A DNA stretch of 64,000 nucleotides, taken from positions 1,736,001-1,800,000 of the forward strand of contig NZ_CP045740.1 in NCBI RefSeq assembly GCF_009650765.1, in the 5' to 3' direction. The position numbers were made by a program, and so were the translations under genes. The notes under the pieces are model-generated. The model was given only the letters and a program-made list of their open reading frames with translations. It made no database searches and was not told the origin of the DNA. This document shows positions 43,930 to 52,564 of the stretch, one piece after another. Source of the stretch: Streptomyces sp. SUK 48 (GTDB taxonomy: Bacteria > Actinomycetota > Actinomycetes > Streptomycetales > Streptomycetaceae). Position 1 is the stretch's first letter, and each line of letters begins with the position of its first letter.

Positions 43930-45129
43930 CTACCAGCGCACCGGCAGGGTCCGCAGGCCGCGCATCAGCATGCCCGGCAGCCACTCGTCGTGCGGGCCGT
44001 CCAGGGCGAGGCCGGGGGTGCGTTCCAGCAGGGTGGAGAGGGCGACGCGGCCCTCCAGGCGGGCCAGGGGTGCGCCCAGGCAGTAGTGGAGGCCGTGGCC
44101 GAAGGCGAGATGGCCACGGGTGTCGCGGCGGATGTCGAAGCGCTCGGGCGCGGGGAAGCGGGCGCCGTCGCGCTGGGCGGCGGTGAGGCCGACCATCACG
44201 TGTTCGCCCTTCTCGATGCGGACGCCCCCGAGCTCCAGCGGTTCGGCCGCGTACCGGAACGTGGCGTTCTCCACCGGGCCCTCCCAGCGCAGCGTCTCCT
44301 CGACCACCCCGTCGATCAGGCTCATGTCGGCGCGCAGGGCGGCGAGTTGGTCGGGGTGGGTGAGCAGGGCGAGGACGCCGTTGCCGATGAGGTTGACCGT
44401 GGTCTCGTGGCCCGCGATGAGCAGCAGGAAGGCCATGCCGCGCAGTTCCTCGGACGAGAGCCGGTCGCCGTCCTCGGCGGTGGTGCGGACCAGGTCGCCG
44501 AGGAGGTCGCCGGTGACCCCGGAGCGGCGCTTGTCCTCGATCAGTTCGGTGAGGTACTCGCCGAGCCGGCTCATCGCCTCGCGCTCGGATCCCGGGTCGG
44601 TCGGGGCGACCACCTGGGTGGAGATCTTGCGGAACTCGGTGCGGTCCATCTCGGGGACGCCGAGCAGTTCGCAGATGACGGTCAGGGGCAGCGGGTAGGC
44701 GAGGGCCGCGATCAGGTCGGCGCGGCCGGCGCTGCCCGGCGAGAGCATCTCGTCCAGCAGTTCATCGGTGATCCGCTGGACGCGTGGGCGCAGTTGCTCG
44801 ACCCGGCGCATGGTGAAGGCCCGGGTGACGAGGCCGCGCAGCCGGGTGTGCTGGGGCGGGTCGGTGCCCAGCAGATCCCTGCCGATCAGGTCCTGGTCGA
44901 GGAAGGTCACGCCGATCTTCGTGCCGTCCTTGGAGAGCCGGGGGTCGGCGAGGGCGGCGCGCGCCTCCTCGTACCCCACGACGAGCCAGGTCTCGTAGTC
45001 CTCGTCCGCGTGGGGTATCCGGACCCGGTGCACCGGGCCCCGCTCGCGCAGCAGGGCGTACACCGGATGGGGGTCGCGGCGGAACGCGTCCCCGAACTCC
45101 CCCAGATCCACTGCCTGTCGACGATCCAT
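43930..45129 (-). CDS. Cytochrome P450 (CYP107-like)
   Basis: A 399-aa soluble P450. The I-helix motif LLIAGHETTVNLIGN, K-helix ExxR in EETLRWEGPVENATFR and the heme loop FGHGLHYCLGAPLARLE with Cys are complete. The ENATFR context after ExxR is common in CYP107-type macrolide and steroid hydroxylases. ATG 45129 has GGAAGGGACGTC upstream; the frame to 45192 is rejected. No ferredoxin gene adjoins it and it is not coupled to a neighbour, so its substrate is open. Confidence 0.93.
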   Translation of the reverse strand: MDRRQAVDLGEFGDAFRRDPHPVYALLRERGPVHRVRIPHADEDYETWLVVGYEEARAALADPRLSKDGTKIGVTFLDQDLIGRDLLGTDPPQHTRLRGLVTRAFTMRRVEQLRPRVQRITDELLDEMLSPGSAGRADLIAALAYPLPLTVICELLGVPEMDRTEFRKISTQVVAPTDPGSEREAMSRLGEYLTELIEDKRRSGVTGDLLGDLVRTTAEDGDRLSSEELRGMAFLLLIAGHETTVNLIGNGVLALLTHPDQLAALRADMSLIDGVVEETLRWEGPVENATFRYAAEPLELGGVRIEKGEHVMVGLTAAQRDGARFPAPERFDIRRDTRGHLAFGHGLHYCLGAPLARLEGRVALSTLLERTPGLALDGPHDEWLPGMLMRGLRTLPVRW

Positions 45130-45327
45130 GACGTCCCTTCCGGGCTCCCCCGAGGCCGACCGGGCGTATCCCGGTGTCCGGAGAACGCACACGGCGGCGG
45201 CTTGGTGCCCGGACCCGCGGAAATGCCGTGCGGAAAGCGGGAGATGGCCGAAAGCGATGTGCGGGCGCCGGTAACGGCTCGCCCCGCGGCCGTCACGTGG
45301 GGTGGGGCCGCGGGGCGGGGCTCGGTG

Positions 45328-45385
45328 CGGATCAACGATGGATCAGCGGTGGATCAGGGGTGGATCAGGGGTGGTACAGAGTGGT
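45328..45385. repeat. Short degenerate tandem repeat downstream of the RNase gene
   Basis: Five to six imperfect 10-11-base units based on GGATCAGGGGT run up to the minus-strand stop of the RNase gene. No function is evident. Confidence 0.55.
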
Positions 45386-45820
45386 TCAGCAGCCGAAGTC
45401 GATCAGGTCGAAGGTCTCGTAGTGGTCGGAGGTGTAGTAGTCCTCCTGGCTGCCCTCGCCGGTGATGATGCGGCGGGTGCCGCGGGTGGGGGCACCGGGG
45501 GTCACCACGGTGTACTCGTGGTAGTAGCCCGAGGACTGGCTGGGGAGCACGCCCTCGCGGTTGGAGAAGACCGTCCCGTCCTGCGAGTAGGGGTAGGGGC
45601 CGCCCTGGGCGATGAGGTCGAGGGTGTCGTCGGCCTGCGAGGGCAGGGCGCTCTGGCAGATGCTGCCGACGGAGTCGGCGGAGACGACGGACGCCTTCGC
45701 CGTGGCGACGGAGACGGGGGCGGCGTTCGCCGCGGTGGCGGAGACGGTGCCGCCGGCGAGGAGTGCGGACAGGACTGCTGCTGCGGCGCCGATACGGGCG
45801 GCACGTGGGGGGATACGCAT
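45386..45820 (-). CDS. Secreted guanyl-specific ribonuclease (RNase Sa-like)
   Basis: A 144-aa precursor. Residues 1-~34 are a signal peptide (MRIPPRAARIGAAAAVLSAL, ANAA). After a ~15-aa pro-region, the mature ~95-aa domain is very close to streptomycete RNase Sa: ICQSALPSQADDTLDLIA, PYPYSQDGTVFSNREGVLP, YYHEYTVVTPGA and RRIITGEGSQEDYYTSDHY. The catalytic Glu (HEYTV), Arg (GTRRI) and His (SDHYETF) are present, as are the two Cys near the ends that form the single disulfide. It cleaves RNA after G outside the cell. No barstar-like inhibitor gene is adjacent. Confidence 0.92.
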   Translation of the reverse strand: MRIPPRAARIGAAAAVLSALLAGGTVSATAANAAPVSVATAKASVVSADSVGSICQSALPSQADDTLDLIAQGGPYPYSQDGTVFSNREGVLPSQSSGYYHEYTVVTPGAPTRGTRRIITGEGSQEDYYTSDHYETFDLIDFGC

Positions 45821-45985
45821 GACGTCATGATGACGCGCGTAGACAAGGACATGTCAACGACAACAGCGTGGAATTCCCCCGCAGGTAACCGTGTTTTTCA
45901 ACCAGTTCACCTTCCTCCGCAGAACACCCACAGGAAGGTCACGCGGCGGCCACCGGACGCCCGGCGCGAACCGGTCGCGCCGGGG

Positions 45986-46564
45986 TCACTCCACCGCGGC
46001 CAGCAGGACGTGCACCGCCGCGGTCGTCCGGGCCAGGTCGCCGGTGGCGAGGAGGTCCAGCAGGGCGCCCCTGAGGGCGGCGAGCACGAACGTGCGCCGG
46101 GCCAGGCCCGCTTCGCTGTCGCGCTCCCCCGGGTGCTGGGCGGCGGCGAGCAGGGCGAGCCAGTCCTCGACCGTGTCGTTCGCGAACCCGGCCCACGGGC
46201 CGTCGGGCCCCACGAGGGAGCGGGCGTAGCTCTCGACCCAGAGCGTCAGCAGACCGCGATGGGCGTCCTCGGACAGCCACCGCCACAGCTCCCGGGCGAC
46301 CGGCGCCAGCCCCCGCGCCGGGTCGCGGGCGGCGGCGAGCCGGCGCAGGGCGGCCAGCTCATCGGCCCTGGCCCGCGCCAGCAGGGCCCGGACCAGGCCG
46401 TCCTTGCTGCCGAACAGGTAGAGCAGCACTCGCGGGGAGGAGTCGATCTCCTCGGCGAGCGGGCGCAGGGACAGACCGGCCAGGCCGGCGCGCAGCGCGT
46501 GGGCGTATGCCGCCTCCAGCAGTTCCTGCCGTCGCGGAGAGGGGGTTGCTTCGGATCGGGCCAC
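45986..46564 (-). CDS. TetR-family repressor
   Basis: A 192-aa regulator with the N-terminal TetR helix-turn-helix (LLEAAYAHALRAGLAGLSLR, then SSPRVLLYLFGSKDGLVRALL) and a helical ligand-binding C-domain. It is divergent from a GNAT acetyltransferase gene, with only 50 bp between starts, and a perfect 8-bp-arm palindrome lies in that gap. Autorepression and control of the acetyltransferase are likely. Confidence 0.92.
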   Translation of the reverse strand: MARSEATPSPRRQELLEAAYAHALRAGLAGLSLRPLAEEIDSSPRVLLYLFGSKDGLVRALLARARADELAALRRLAAARDPARGLAPVARELWRWLSEDAHRGLLTLWVESYARSLVGPDGPWAGFANDTVEDWLALLAAAQHPGERDSEAGLARRTFVLAALRGALLDLLATGDLARTTAAVHVLLAAVE

Positions 46565-46576
46565 CCGGGTTAGTGT

Positions 46577-46596
46577 ACTGAAACAGTCGTTTCAGT
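46577..46596. promoter_or_regulatory. TetR operator between divergent tetR and GNAT genes
   Basis: ACTGAAAC-AGTC-GTTTCAGT is a perfect 8-bp-arm inverted repeat with a 4-base spacer, 12 bases from the repressor start and 18 from the acetyltransferase start. Position and symmetry are typical of a TetR site covering both promoters. Confidence 0.85.
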
Positions 46597-46614
46597 GAGA
46601 GGTGGGTGGTCCTG

Positions 46615-47112
46615 ATGGCGACGGAACACGAGGTGGTCGTCCGCCCGCTCGGCCGGCCCGGGGACCTGGGCTGGGTCGTGATGGCGCACGGCGAGCTCTA
46701 CGCCCGGGAGTTCGGCTGGGACGCGGACTTCGAGGCGCTCGTCGCCCGGATCGTCGCCGACCACACCCGCGCGGACGGTCCCGGTCCGCGGGCGGCCTGG
46801 ATCGCCGAGGTCGACGGGGTGCGGGCCGGCTGCGTCTTCTGCGCGCCCGGGGACGACGAGGGCACCGCCAAGCTGCGCCTGCTGCTGGTGGACCCCGCCG
46901 CGCGCGGGCTCGGCCTCGGCACCCGCCTGGTCGGGGAATGCCTGCGCTTCGCGCGCGAGGCCGGGTGCGCGGCGATCACGCTGTGGACCAATGACGTACT
47001 GAGGACGGCCCGCCGCGTCTACGAGGCACACGGCTTCGAACTGGCCGAGGCGCAGGCCCATCACAGCTTCGGCCACGACCTCGTCGGCCAGACCTGGCGA
47101 CGCGCTCTGTGA
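46615..47112 (+). CDS. GNAT-family N-acetyltransferase
   Basis: A 165-aa GCN5-related acetyltransferase. Motif A, which binds acetyl-CoA pyrophosphate, is LLLVDPAARGLGLGTRLVGE; the C-terminal WTNDVLRTARRVYEAHGFEL is the usual beta6/alpha4 block. Similar proteins are often C-terminal halves of MarR-GNAT fusions acting on small amines. Start ATG 46615 follows GAGAGGTGGG; a GTG at 46606 is an alternative. Divergent from tetR and probably repressed by it. Confidence 0.9.
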   Translation: MATEHEVVVRPLGRPGDLGWVVMAHGELYAREFGWDADFEALVARIVADHTRADGPGPRAAWIAEVDGVRAGCVFCAPGDDEGTAKLRLLLVDPAARGLGLGTRLVGECLRFAREAGCAAITLWTNDVLRTARRVYEAHGFELAEAQAHHSFGHDLVGQTWRRAL

Positions 47113-47140
47113 CGTCCCCGCGCACCCGGGGGTCCCGGGC

Positions 47141-47953
47141 TCACCCCGCGTGCGTGGAGAACAGGCCGCCCGTCGGACCCTGCTTGTCGCCGCCCTGCGC
47201 CTTCTTCAGGGCGTTGGCCAGGCTCTCGATGGTCAGGGACTGGAGGATGACGCGGCCGTTGCCCTCCAGGGTGGCCAGGGAGAGGCCCTCGCCGCCGAAG
47301 ACGGCGTTCATGACGCCCTGCCGGTTGAGGCCGCCCACGCGCTGGACGCCGTACCGGACGCCCTCCTCGAAGGCGACCACGCAGCCGGTGTCCACCTCGA
47401 TCCGGCCGCCGAAGTCCGCCGGGTCGAGGTCGATGAAGTTGCCCGCGCCCGCGATGATCACGGTGCCGTGACCGGTGAACTTCTCCAGGACGAAGCCCTC
47501 GCCGCCGCTCATGCCGGTGCGGCCGCCCGCGAAGGCGATGCCGAACTCCACCGAGGACTCGGCGGCCACGAAGGCGTCCTTCTCGGCGAACCAGGCGCGG
47601 TGGCCGTCGAGTTCCAGCGCGCGCATCTCGCCCGGGAGCACGCCCGCGAAGCCGACCGTGCCCTGACCGCCCTGCGCGGTGAAGTACTGGAAGGCCAGCG
47701 ACTCGCCCGCGAGCATCCGCTGGCCCACCTGCATGGCGGTGCCCATGGCCTGGCGCAGCAGGCCGCCCATGCCGCCGCTCCCGCCGCCCTGCTGCCCGCC
47801 GCTCCCGGAGGGACCGGACAGCCGGGTCTCCATGGTCACGTTCGTGGTCTTGAACAGGAACTTCCCGGCCTCGCAGTACACGGTCTGGCCGGGGTCCAGG
47901 TTGACGACCGCCATCTGCATGGCGTTGCCGACGATCTCTTGCTGAAGGGTCAC
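47141..47953 (-). CDS. AIM24-family protein
   Basis: About 270 aa, the bacterial AIM24/TIGR00266 beta-barrel-like family of unknown biochemical function. Typical elements are NAMQMAVVNLDPGQTVYCEAG, FQYFTAQGGQGTVGFAG, FGIAFAGGRTGMSGGEGFVLEK and VVAFEEGVRYGVQRVG. A Gly-rich insertion (GGQQGGGSGGMGG, residues ~53-66) splits the first half. The start is uncertain: GTG 47953 gives the conserved VTLQQEIVGN; GTG 47998 is also in frame; neither has a good ribosome site. It is 62 bases downstream of the flavohemoprotein gene. Confidence 0.85.
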   Translation of the reverse strand: MTLQQEIVGNAMQMAVVNLDPGQTVYCEAGKFLFKTTNVTMETRLSGPSGSGGQQGGGSGGMGGLLRQAMGTAMQVGQRMLAGESLAFQYFTAQGGQGTVGFAGVLPGEMRALELDGHRAWFAEKDAFVAAESSVEFGIAFAGGRTGMSGGEGFVLEKFTGHGTVIIAGAGNFIDLDPADFGGRIEVDTGCVVAFEEGVRYGVQRVGGLNRQGVMNAVFGGEGLSLATLEGNGRVILQSLTIESLANALKKAQGGDKQGPTGGLFSTHAG

Positions 47954-48014
47954 GCCGGGAAGAACGCGCCGGGAGGGGGGAGAAGTTCCGGTGCGCACCC
48001 GCGCGTGGCGCGGC

Positions 48015-49337
48015 TCACCCCCCGATGATCGCCACCGGTGACCCCGGCCGGGAGGGCCGCGTGGCCGGGGGCAGGGTGCCGTCGACCGGGTCGTGATGGA
48101 CGCGGTCCGGGGGCAGGGCCAGTGCGGTCAGGCCGTACACCGCGCTGGTGACCATCAGGGGCGGGCCGCTGACGTAGGCGGTGTGTCCGGACCAGTCGCC
48201 GCGCCGGGTCACCGCGTCGGCCACCGAGCCGCTCTCGGCGGCGCCGGACCCCTCGCCGAGCACCGGCACGACCCGCAGCCAGGAGCAGTTCTTCTCCAGG
48301 CGGGCGAGGGCGGCGGTGTCGTACAGGTCGTCCAGGGTGCGCGCGCCGACGAACAGGTGGGTGGTGCGGTGCAGCGGGCGCCGGGACAGCTCTTCGAGCA
48401 GGGCGCGGGCGGTGGCCCAGCCGGTGCCGCCGGCCACGATCAGGACGTCCCGCGCGGGGTCGTCGTCGAGGACCATGGAACCCTGGGCGGGGCCGAGCCG
48501 GAGCTGGTCGCCGGCCCGGGTCCGGGTGACCAGCGCGTCGCTGACGCCGCCGGGGGCGGTGCGGCGGACGTGGAACTCCAGTTCGCCGTCCGGGCGGGGC
48601 GCGCAGGCGATCGAGTACGGCCGCCAGGTCAGCGGCAGCAGCGGGGTCTGGATGCGGGTGTACTGCCCGGCCTGGTAGGGAAACGGTTCCGCGGGGCGCA
48701 CCCGGAGCACCGCGAGGTCGGGGCCGCGCAGCTCGTGGGCGGTGACCGTGCCGTTCCAGTACGGCGGTTCGCCCAGCGCGCCGGCCGCGCCGTCCACCAT
48801 GGCCGTGACGGCGAAGCGCACCATGCGCAGCCACGCCCCCTCCAACTCCTCGCTCCAGTGCGCGCCCGCGCCGCGCCGCAGGGCCTCGGCGAGCGCCTGC
48901 TCGAACACCTCGAAGTGCACCGGCCGGACGCCGAGTTTGCGGTGGTCGCGGCCGAGCCGGGCGCAGAAGTCGGTCACCTCCCGCGGCCGGTCCAGGTGTT
49001 CGATCAGATACCAGAAGGCGCGTTCCAGGTGGACCCGCTGGAACTCCATGGAGTCGGGGAAGAGCGAGCGCAGATAGGGGTGGCGCTCGAACATGGCGTC
49101 GTAGAGGTGCCCGATGAGCTTGCCGAAGGGGGTGACCAGCGGCAGCTGGCGGGTGATGATCCGCTGGTCGGCGGCGCCGTCGTACGGCTGCCCGGGGGCC
49201 GCTCGCGCACCGGCGCGCGGTGTCCCCGCGTCCGGGCGGGCGGACGGGGACAGGAGCTGCTGGCGCAGGCGCATCGCGTCCCGCCGGGCGAGGAGCGCGT
49301 GGTACTCGTCGTGGCCGTCGCTTCGGGTGGTGTTCAC
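48015..49337 (-). CDS. Flavohemoprotein (NO dioxygenase-like globin-FAD-NAD reductase)
   Basis: A 440-aa fusion. After a ~55-aa non-conserved N-terminus, residues ~60-195 are a globin with a B10-like Tyr (LIGHLYDAMFERHP) and the proximal-His block LGRDHRKLGVRPVHF. Residues ~200-440 are a ferredoxin-reductase module with FAD motif TWRPYSIACAP, NAD motif AGGTGWATARALLEEL and C-terminal YVSGPPLMVTSAVYG. The family oxidises NO to nitrate using NAD(P)H. The promoter region is the 400-base gap upstream; no regulator gene is adjacent. Confidence 0.9.
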   Translation of the reverse strand: MNTTRSDGHDEYHALLARRDAMRLRQQLLSPSARPDAGTPRAGARAAPGQPYDGAADQRIITRQLPLVTPFGKLIGHLYDAMFERHPYLRSLFPDSMEFQRVHLERAFWYLIEHLDRPREVTDFCARLGRDHRKLGVRPVHFEVFEQALAEALRRGAGAHWSEELEGAWLRMVRFAVTAMVDGAAGALGEPPYWNGTVTAHELRGPDLAVLRVRPAEPFPYQAGQYTRIQTPLLPLTWRPYSIACAPRPDGELEFHVRRTAPGGVSDALVTRTRAGDQLRLGPAQGSMVLDDDPARDVLIVAGGTGWATARALLEELSRRPLHRTTHLFVGARTLDDLYDTAALARLEKNCSWLRVVPVLGEGSGAAESGSVADAVTRRGDWSGHTAYVSGPPLMVTSAVYGLTALALPPDRVHHDPVDGTLPPATRPSRPGSPVAIIGG

Positions 49338-49738
49338 GGACTGGCTCTCTCCCTGCGGTTCCTCGCGCGCCGCCCGCCCGTGCCCGGCCCCGTACCCGGT
49401 GGTGGTCGGCGCGCTCTCTCGGCGCCGTCTTCGCGTGGACCGCGCGGTGCGCCGGGTCGGGGCGCAGCGTGACTCCCGTGCGCCGTGGGCGAGTTAGCCG
49501 CCGGAAGAAGACGGTGGCGGTGGACCCGTGCCCCACGGCGCCGGAGGTCCGGCCGGAAGACGAGCCAGTATTGCACCGCGGGCCCGATGCCGTCCGGCCC
49601 TGCCGATGGGGCCGTTCGGCCCTGTTCACCCCCCGCCACCTGCTGCTTCGCTGTACGGGCCGCACCCACCGCGGACAGCACGAGGGGCGGGCGCCCGCCT
49701 CCCCGCGGTGCCCGCCCCTCGATCCGTGTGACGGTGGG
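49338..49738. other. Intergenic region between flavohemoprotein and allantoicase genes
   Basis: A 401-base gap with no supported ORF. It holds the flavohemoprotein promoter (not identified) and the allantoicase terminator. Confidence 0.6.
49681..49721 (-). terminator. Terminator hairpin of the allantoinase-allantoicase operon
   Basis: Arms CGAGGGGCGGGC (49681-49692) and its complement (49710-49721) form a perfect 12-bp stem just past the allantoicase stop at 49739. Confidence 0.75.
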
Positions 49739-50854
49739 TCAGCCGCCCAGTTCCTGGTGGCGCGCGGCCAGCCGGGCCGCCCCGGTCTCGGTCGGGGAGC
49801 CGTACAGGCGCAGCCGGGAGATGCCGCCGTCGGGGTAGATGTCGACGCGCGCGTGGGTGCCGACGGCCGCCTCCGGCAGGACGAACCGGTGGTTGGTGTC
49901 GGGCTGGAGGCGGGTGCGGGGCAGGATCTCGCGCCACTCGCCGTCCTCGCCGTCGCGCACGGAGACCGATGCCCAGCCGGCGCTGTTGCCCTTGAGGTAG
50001 GCGGTGTCGATCTCGACGGCGCCGATGCGGGACTGGGTGCCGAGCCGGTAGCGGATCCAGTCGTGGCCCCGGTCGCGGCGGCGCCGGGTCTCCCAGCCGT
50101 CGTCCATCTTGCGGGAACGGCCGGGCTGGATGGTGTTGGTGGCCGGGGAGTAGAAGCGGTCGGAGGCGTCCTCGACGCTGCCGCCGTTCTCCAGGGCGAC
50201 CACGTCGAAGGTGCCGAGGGCCGCCAACCAGGCCGGGTCCGGGGCGACTTCGCCGTACACGCGCAGCCGGGCGATGCCGCCGTCGGGGTGCTGGTTGACG
50301 CGCAGGTGGGTGAAGCGCTGCTCCACGGAGACGGGGAAGCCGTTCGCGGCGTGGCCGCCGACGGGGGTGCGCGGGACGAGGGCCGTCCACTTCACGTCGT
50401 CGCCGAGCAGCTGGGCGGGCGCGGGCGAGCCGGGGACGGAGGCGGCCTCGACGGAGACGGCCTGCGGGTAGTTGCCGCGGAAGTGGGCGGTGTCCACGAC
50501 GATGCCGCGGATCACCCCGGGGGCGCCGAGGCGGATCAGGGCCCAGTCGTGGTCCTCGGCGGTGGGCCAGGGGTCCTCGGTGGAGGCACCGCGCCGGCGG
50601 CGGGTCTCCCAGCCGTCCATGATCTTGCCCTTGTGCCCGAAGTGCTCGGGGTCGAACTCGGCGCGCTCGGGCACCAGCAGGTTCTCGCGCTGGGCGAAGA
50701 ACTCGTCGTTGGCGGCGACGACACCGGCGCCGAGGCGGCGGTCGGCGAGGTTGGCGTACTGGGTGAAGGGGAAGTCGGCGGTGCGGTAGTCCGCGTACGG
50801 GTCACCGCCTCCGTAGGGGTTCGCGTCGCCGGTAAAACCTGATGTCGCCGTCAC
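49739..50854 (-). CDS. alc: Allantoicase
   Basis: A 371-aa enzyme that hydrolyses allantoate to ureidoglycolate and urea in purine catabolism. It has two tandem jelly-roll allantoicase domains whose repeats are visible as paired blocks: MDGWETRRRR and MDDGWETRRRR, GVIRGIVVDTAHFRGNYP and SRIGAVEIDTAYLKGNSAG, and HPDGGIARLRVYGEVAP and YPDGGISRLRLYGS. It is 71 bases downstream of the allantoinase gene and probably cotranscribed. Urea and glyoxylate from this route feed urease and malate synthase, the latter encoded at 55260. Confidence 0.95.
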   Translation of the reverse strand: MTATSGFTGDANPYGGGDPYADYRTADFPFTQYANLADRRLGAGVVAANDEFFAQRENLLVPERAEFDPEHFGHKGKIMDGWETRRRRGASTEDPWPTAEDHDWALIRLGAPGVIRGIVVDTAHFRGNYPQAVSVEAASVPGSPAPAQLLGDDVKWTALVPRTPVGGHAANGFPVSVEQRFTHLRVNQHPDGGIARLRVYGEVAPDPAWLAALGTFDVVALENGGSVEDASDRFYSPATNTIQPGRSRKMDDGWETRRRRDRGHDWIRYRLGTQSRIGAVEIDTAYLKGNSAGWASVSVRDGEDGEWREILPRTRLQPDTNHRFVLPEAAVGTHARVDIYPDGGISRLRLYGSPTETGAARLAARHQELGG

Positions 50855-50924
50855 GGTGATCAGTGCTTCCTCTCGGGAGTCGGCCGGATGGGTCTGCGGG
50901 GGGCGCCCCGGGGCGGGGCGCGGC

Positions 50925-52261
50925 TCAGGGGCGGTCGAGCAGCGTGCCCTTCGGCGGGGTGAACTCGCCGTCGGCGACGATGCGTTCGCCGCGCAGCCAG
51001 GTGGACCTGACGACGCCGTGCAGGGTGCGGCCCGCGTACGCGGTGACCCGGTTGCGGTGCTGGAGGCCGGCCGGGTCGACGGTGAAGGTCTCCTCGGGGG
51101 CGAGGACCGCGAAGTCGGCGTCGCGGCCGGGGGCGATGGCGCCCTTGCGGCTGTCGAGTCCGACCAGGGCGGCGGTGCGCGCGGACATCCAGCGCACCAC
51201 GTCCTCCAGGGTGTGGCCGCGCCTGCGGGCCTCGGTCCACACGGCGGAGAGGCTGAGCTGGAGGCCGGAGATGCCGCCCCAGGCGGTGGCGAAGTCGCCG
51301 GTCTTCAGGTCGGCCGTGGAGGGCGAGTGGTCGGTGACGACGCAGTCGATGGTGCCGTCGGCGAGCGCCGCCCACAGCAGGTCCTGGTTGGCGGCCTCGC
51401 GGATCGGCGGGCAGCACTTGAACTCGCTGGCGCCGTCGGGGACTTCCTCGGCGGTGAGGGTGAGGTAGTGCGGGCAGGTCTCCACGGTGATCCGGACGCC
51501 CTCGGCGCGGGCGGCGCGGATCAGCGGCAGCGCGTCGCTGGAGGACAGGTGCAGGACGTGCACCCGGGCGTCCAGGCGGCGGGCGTGGGCGATCAGCGCG
51601 GCGATGGCGGTGTCCTCGGCGTCGCGCGGGCGGGAGGCGAGGAAGTCGGCGTAGCGGGGGCCGCCGTGCTGCGGGCGGCGGCGAGGTGGTGCGGGTCCTC
51701 GGCGTGCACGATCAGCAGGCCGCCGAATCCGGCGATCTCCGCGAGGGAGCGGGCGAGTTGCTCCTGGTCGAGGTGCGGGAACTCGTCCACGCCGGACGGG
51801 GAGAGGAACGCCTTGAAGCCGAAGACCCCGGCGTCGTGCAGCGGGCGCAGGTCCTTGACGTTGTCGGGCAGGGCGCCGCCCCAGAAGCCGACGTCGATGT
51901 GCGCCTTGTCCCGGGCCACGTCCCGTTTGATCCGCAGATGCTCGACGGTGGTGGTCGGCGGCAGGGAGTTGAGCGGCATGTCGACGAGGGTGGTGATGCC
52001 GCCGGCGGCCGCGGCGCGGGTGGCGGTCCAGAAGCCCTCCCACTCGGTGCGGCCCGGATCGTTGACGTGCACATGGGTGTCGACCAGGCCGGGCAGCAGC
52101 GCGTCCTCGCCGACGTCCACCAGGCGCGCGCCGGCCGGGACCTCGGTGTCGTACGGCAGGACGGCCGTGATGGTCCCGGCGGACACGGTGACCGTGGCGG
52201 CCCGTGTCCCCTCCGGGGTGATGACCCGCGTCGAGCGCAGCACCAGTTCAGCGTCGGACAC
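50925..52261 (-). pseudogene. allB: Allantoinase with apparent 1-base frameshift
   Basis: The N-terminal frame (start GTG 52261 after AAAGGGG) gives [18 protein letters not shown], the metal motif [35 protein letters not shown] and [13 protein letters not shown]. The C-terminal part ([71 protein letters not shown]) lies in the next frame and ends at 50925. Adding one C near 51674 in a GCCGCCGCCCGC tract joins the two into a normal ~445-aa cyclic amidohydrolase with every metal ligand. Allantoinase opens allantoin to allantoate. A sequencing deletion is at least as likely as a real mutation. Confidence 0.88.
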
Positions 52262-52564
52262 CCGGACCCCTTTCTGTCCCGCCGTCGGATCTGTACCGCT
52301 GTCGGACGCCCGGGTCTTCGCACCCGGGGAAACGGGATATACAGCCACGAAACGGATTTCAACGTTCTGTTGAAGGAGTCTTCACTCCCGGTTCGGCGTC
52401 GTCAAGGGGCGTCCGCCTGGCGGCGGCGGAAGGAGGGGCACCCTGGACGTTTCCACAAAGCGGAATTAGAATTCCAGCAAGCAGAATGTAGCTCCGCACA
52501 AGCGGGGAGTCAACCGTCTGCCGGGTAGGCTGCTGCCCTCCGTTCGTCCCGAAAGGAACGTGCC
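52262..52564. promoter_or_regulatory. Divergent allantoinase / allR control region
   Basis: The 303-base region between starts holds TTCAACGTTCTGTTGAA (52358-52374, perfect 6-bp arms) on the allantoinase side. On the regulator side it holds two 15-base AllR-like sites in tandem. It is AT-rich and has no ORF. Confidence 0.7.
52453..52488. promoter_or_regulatory. Two tandem AllR-like operators upstream of the IclR gene
   Basis: TTCCACAAAGCGGAA (52453-52467) and TTCCAGCAAGCAGAA (52474-52488) start 21 bases apart, about two helical turns. The first matches the malate synthase upstream site at 55142-55156 in 13 of 15 positions. Overlap of the two also forms GGAATTAGAATTCC. Confidence 0.75.
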
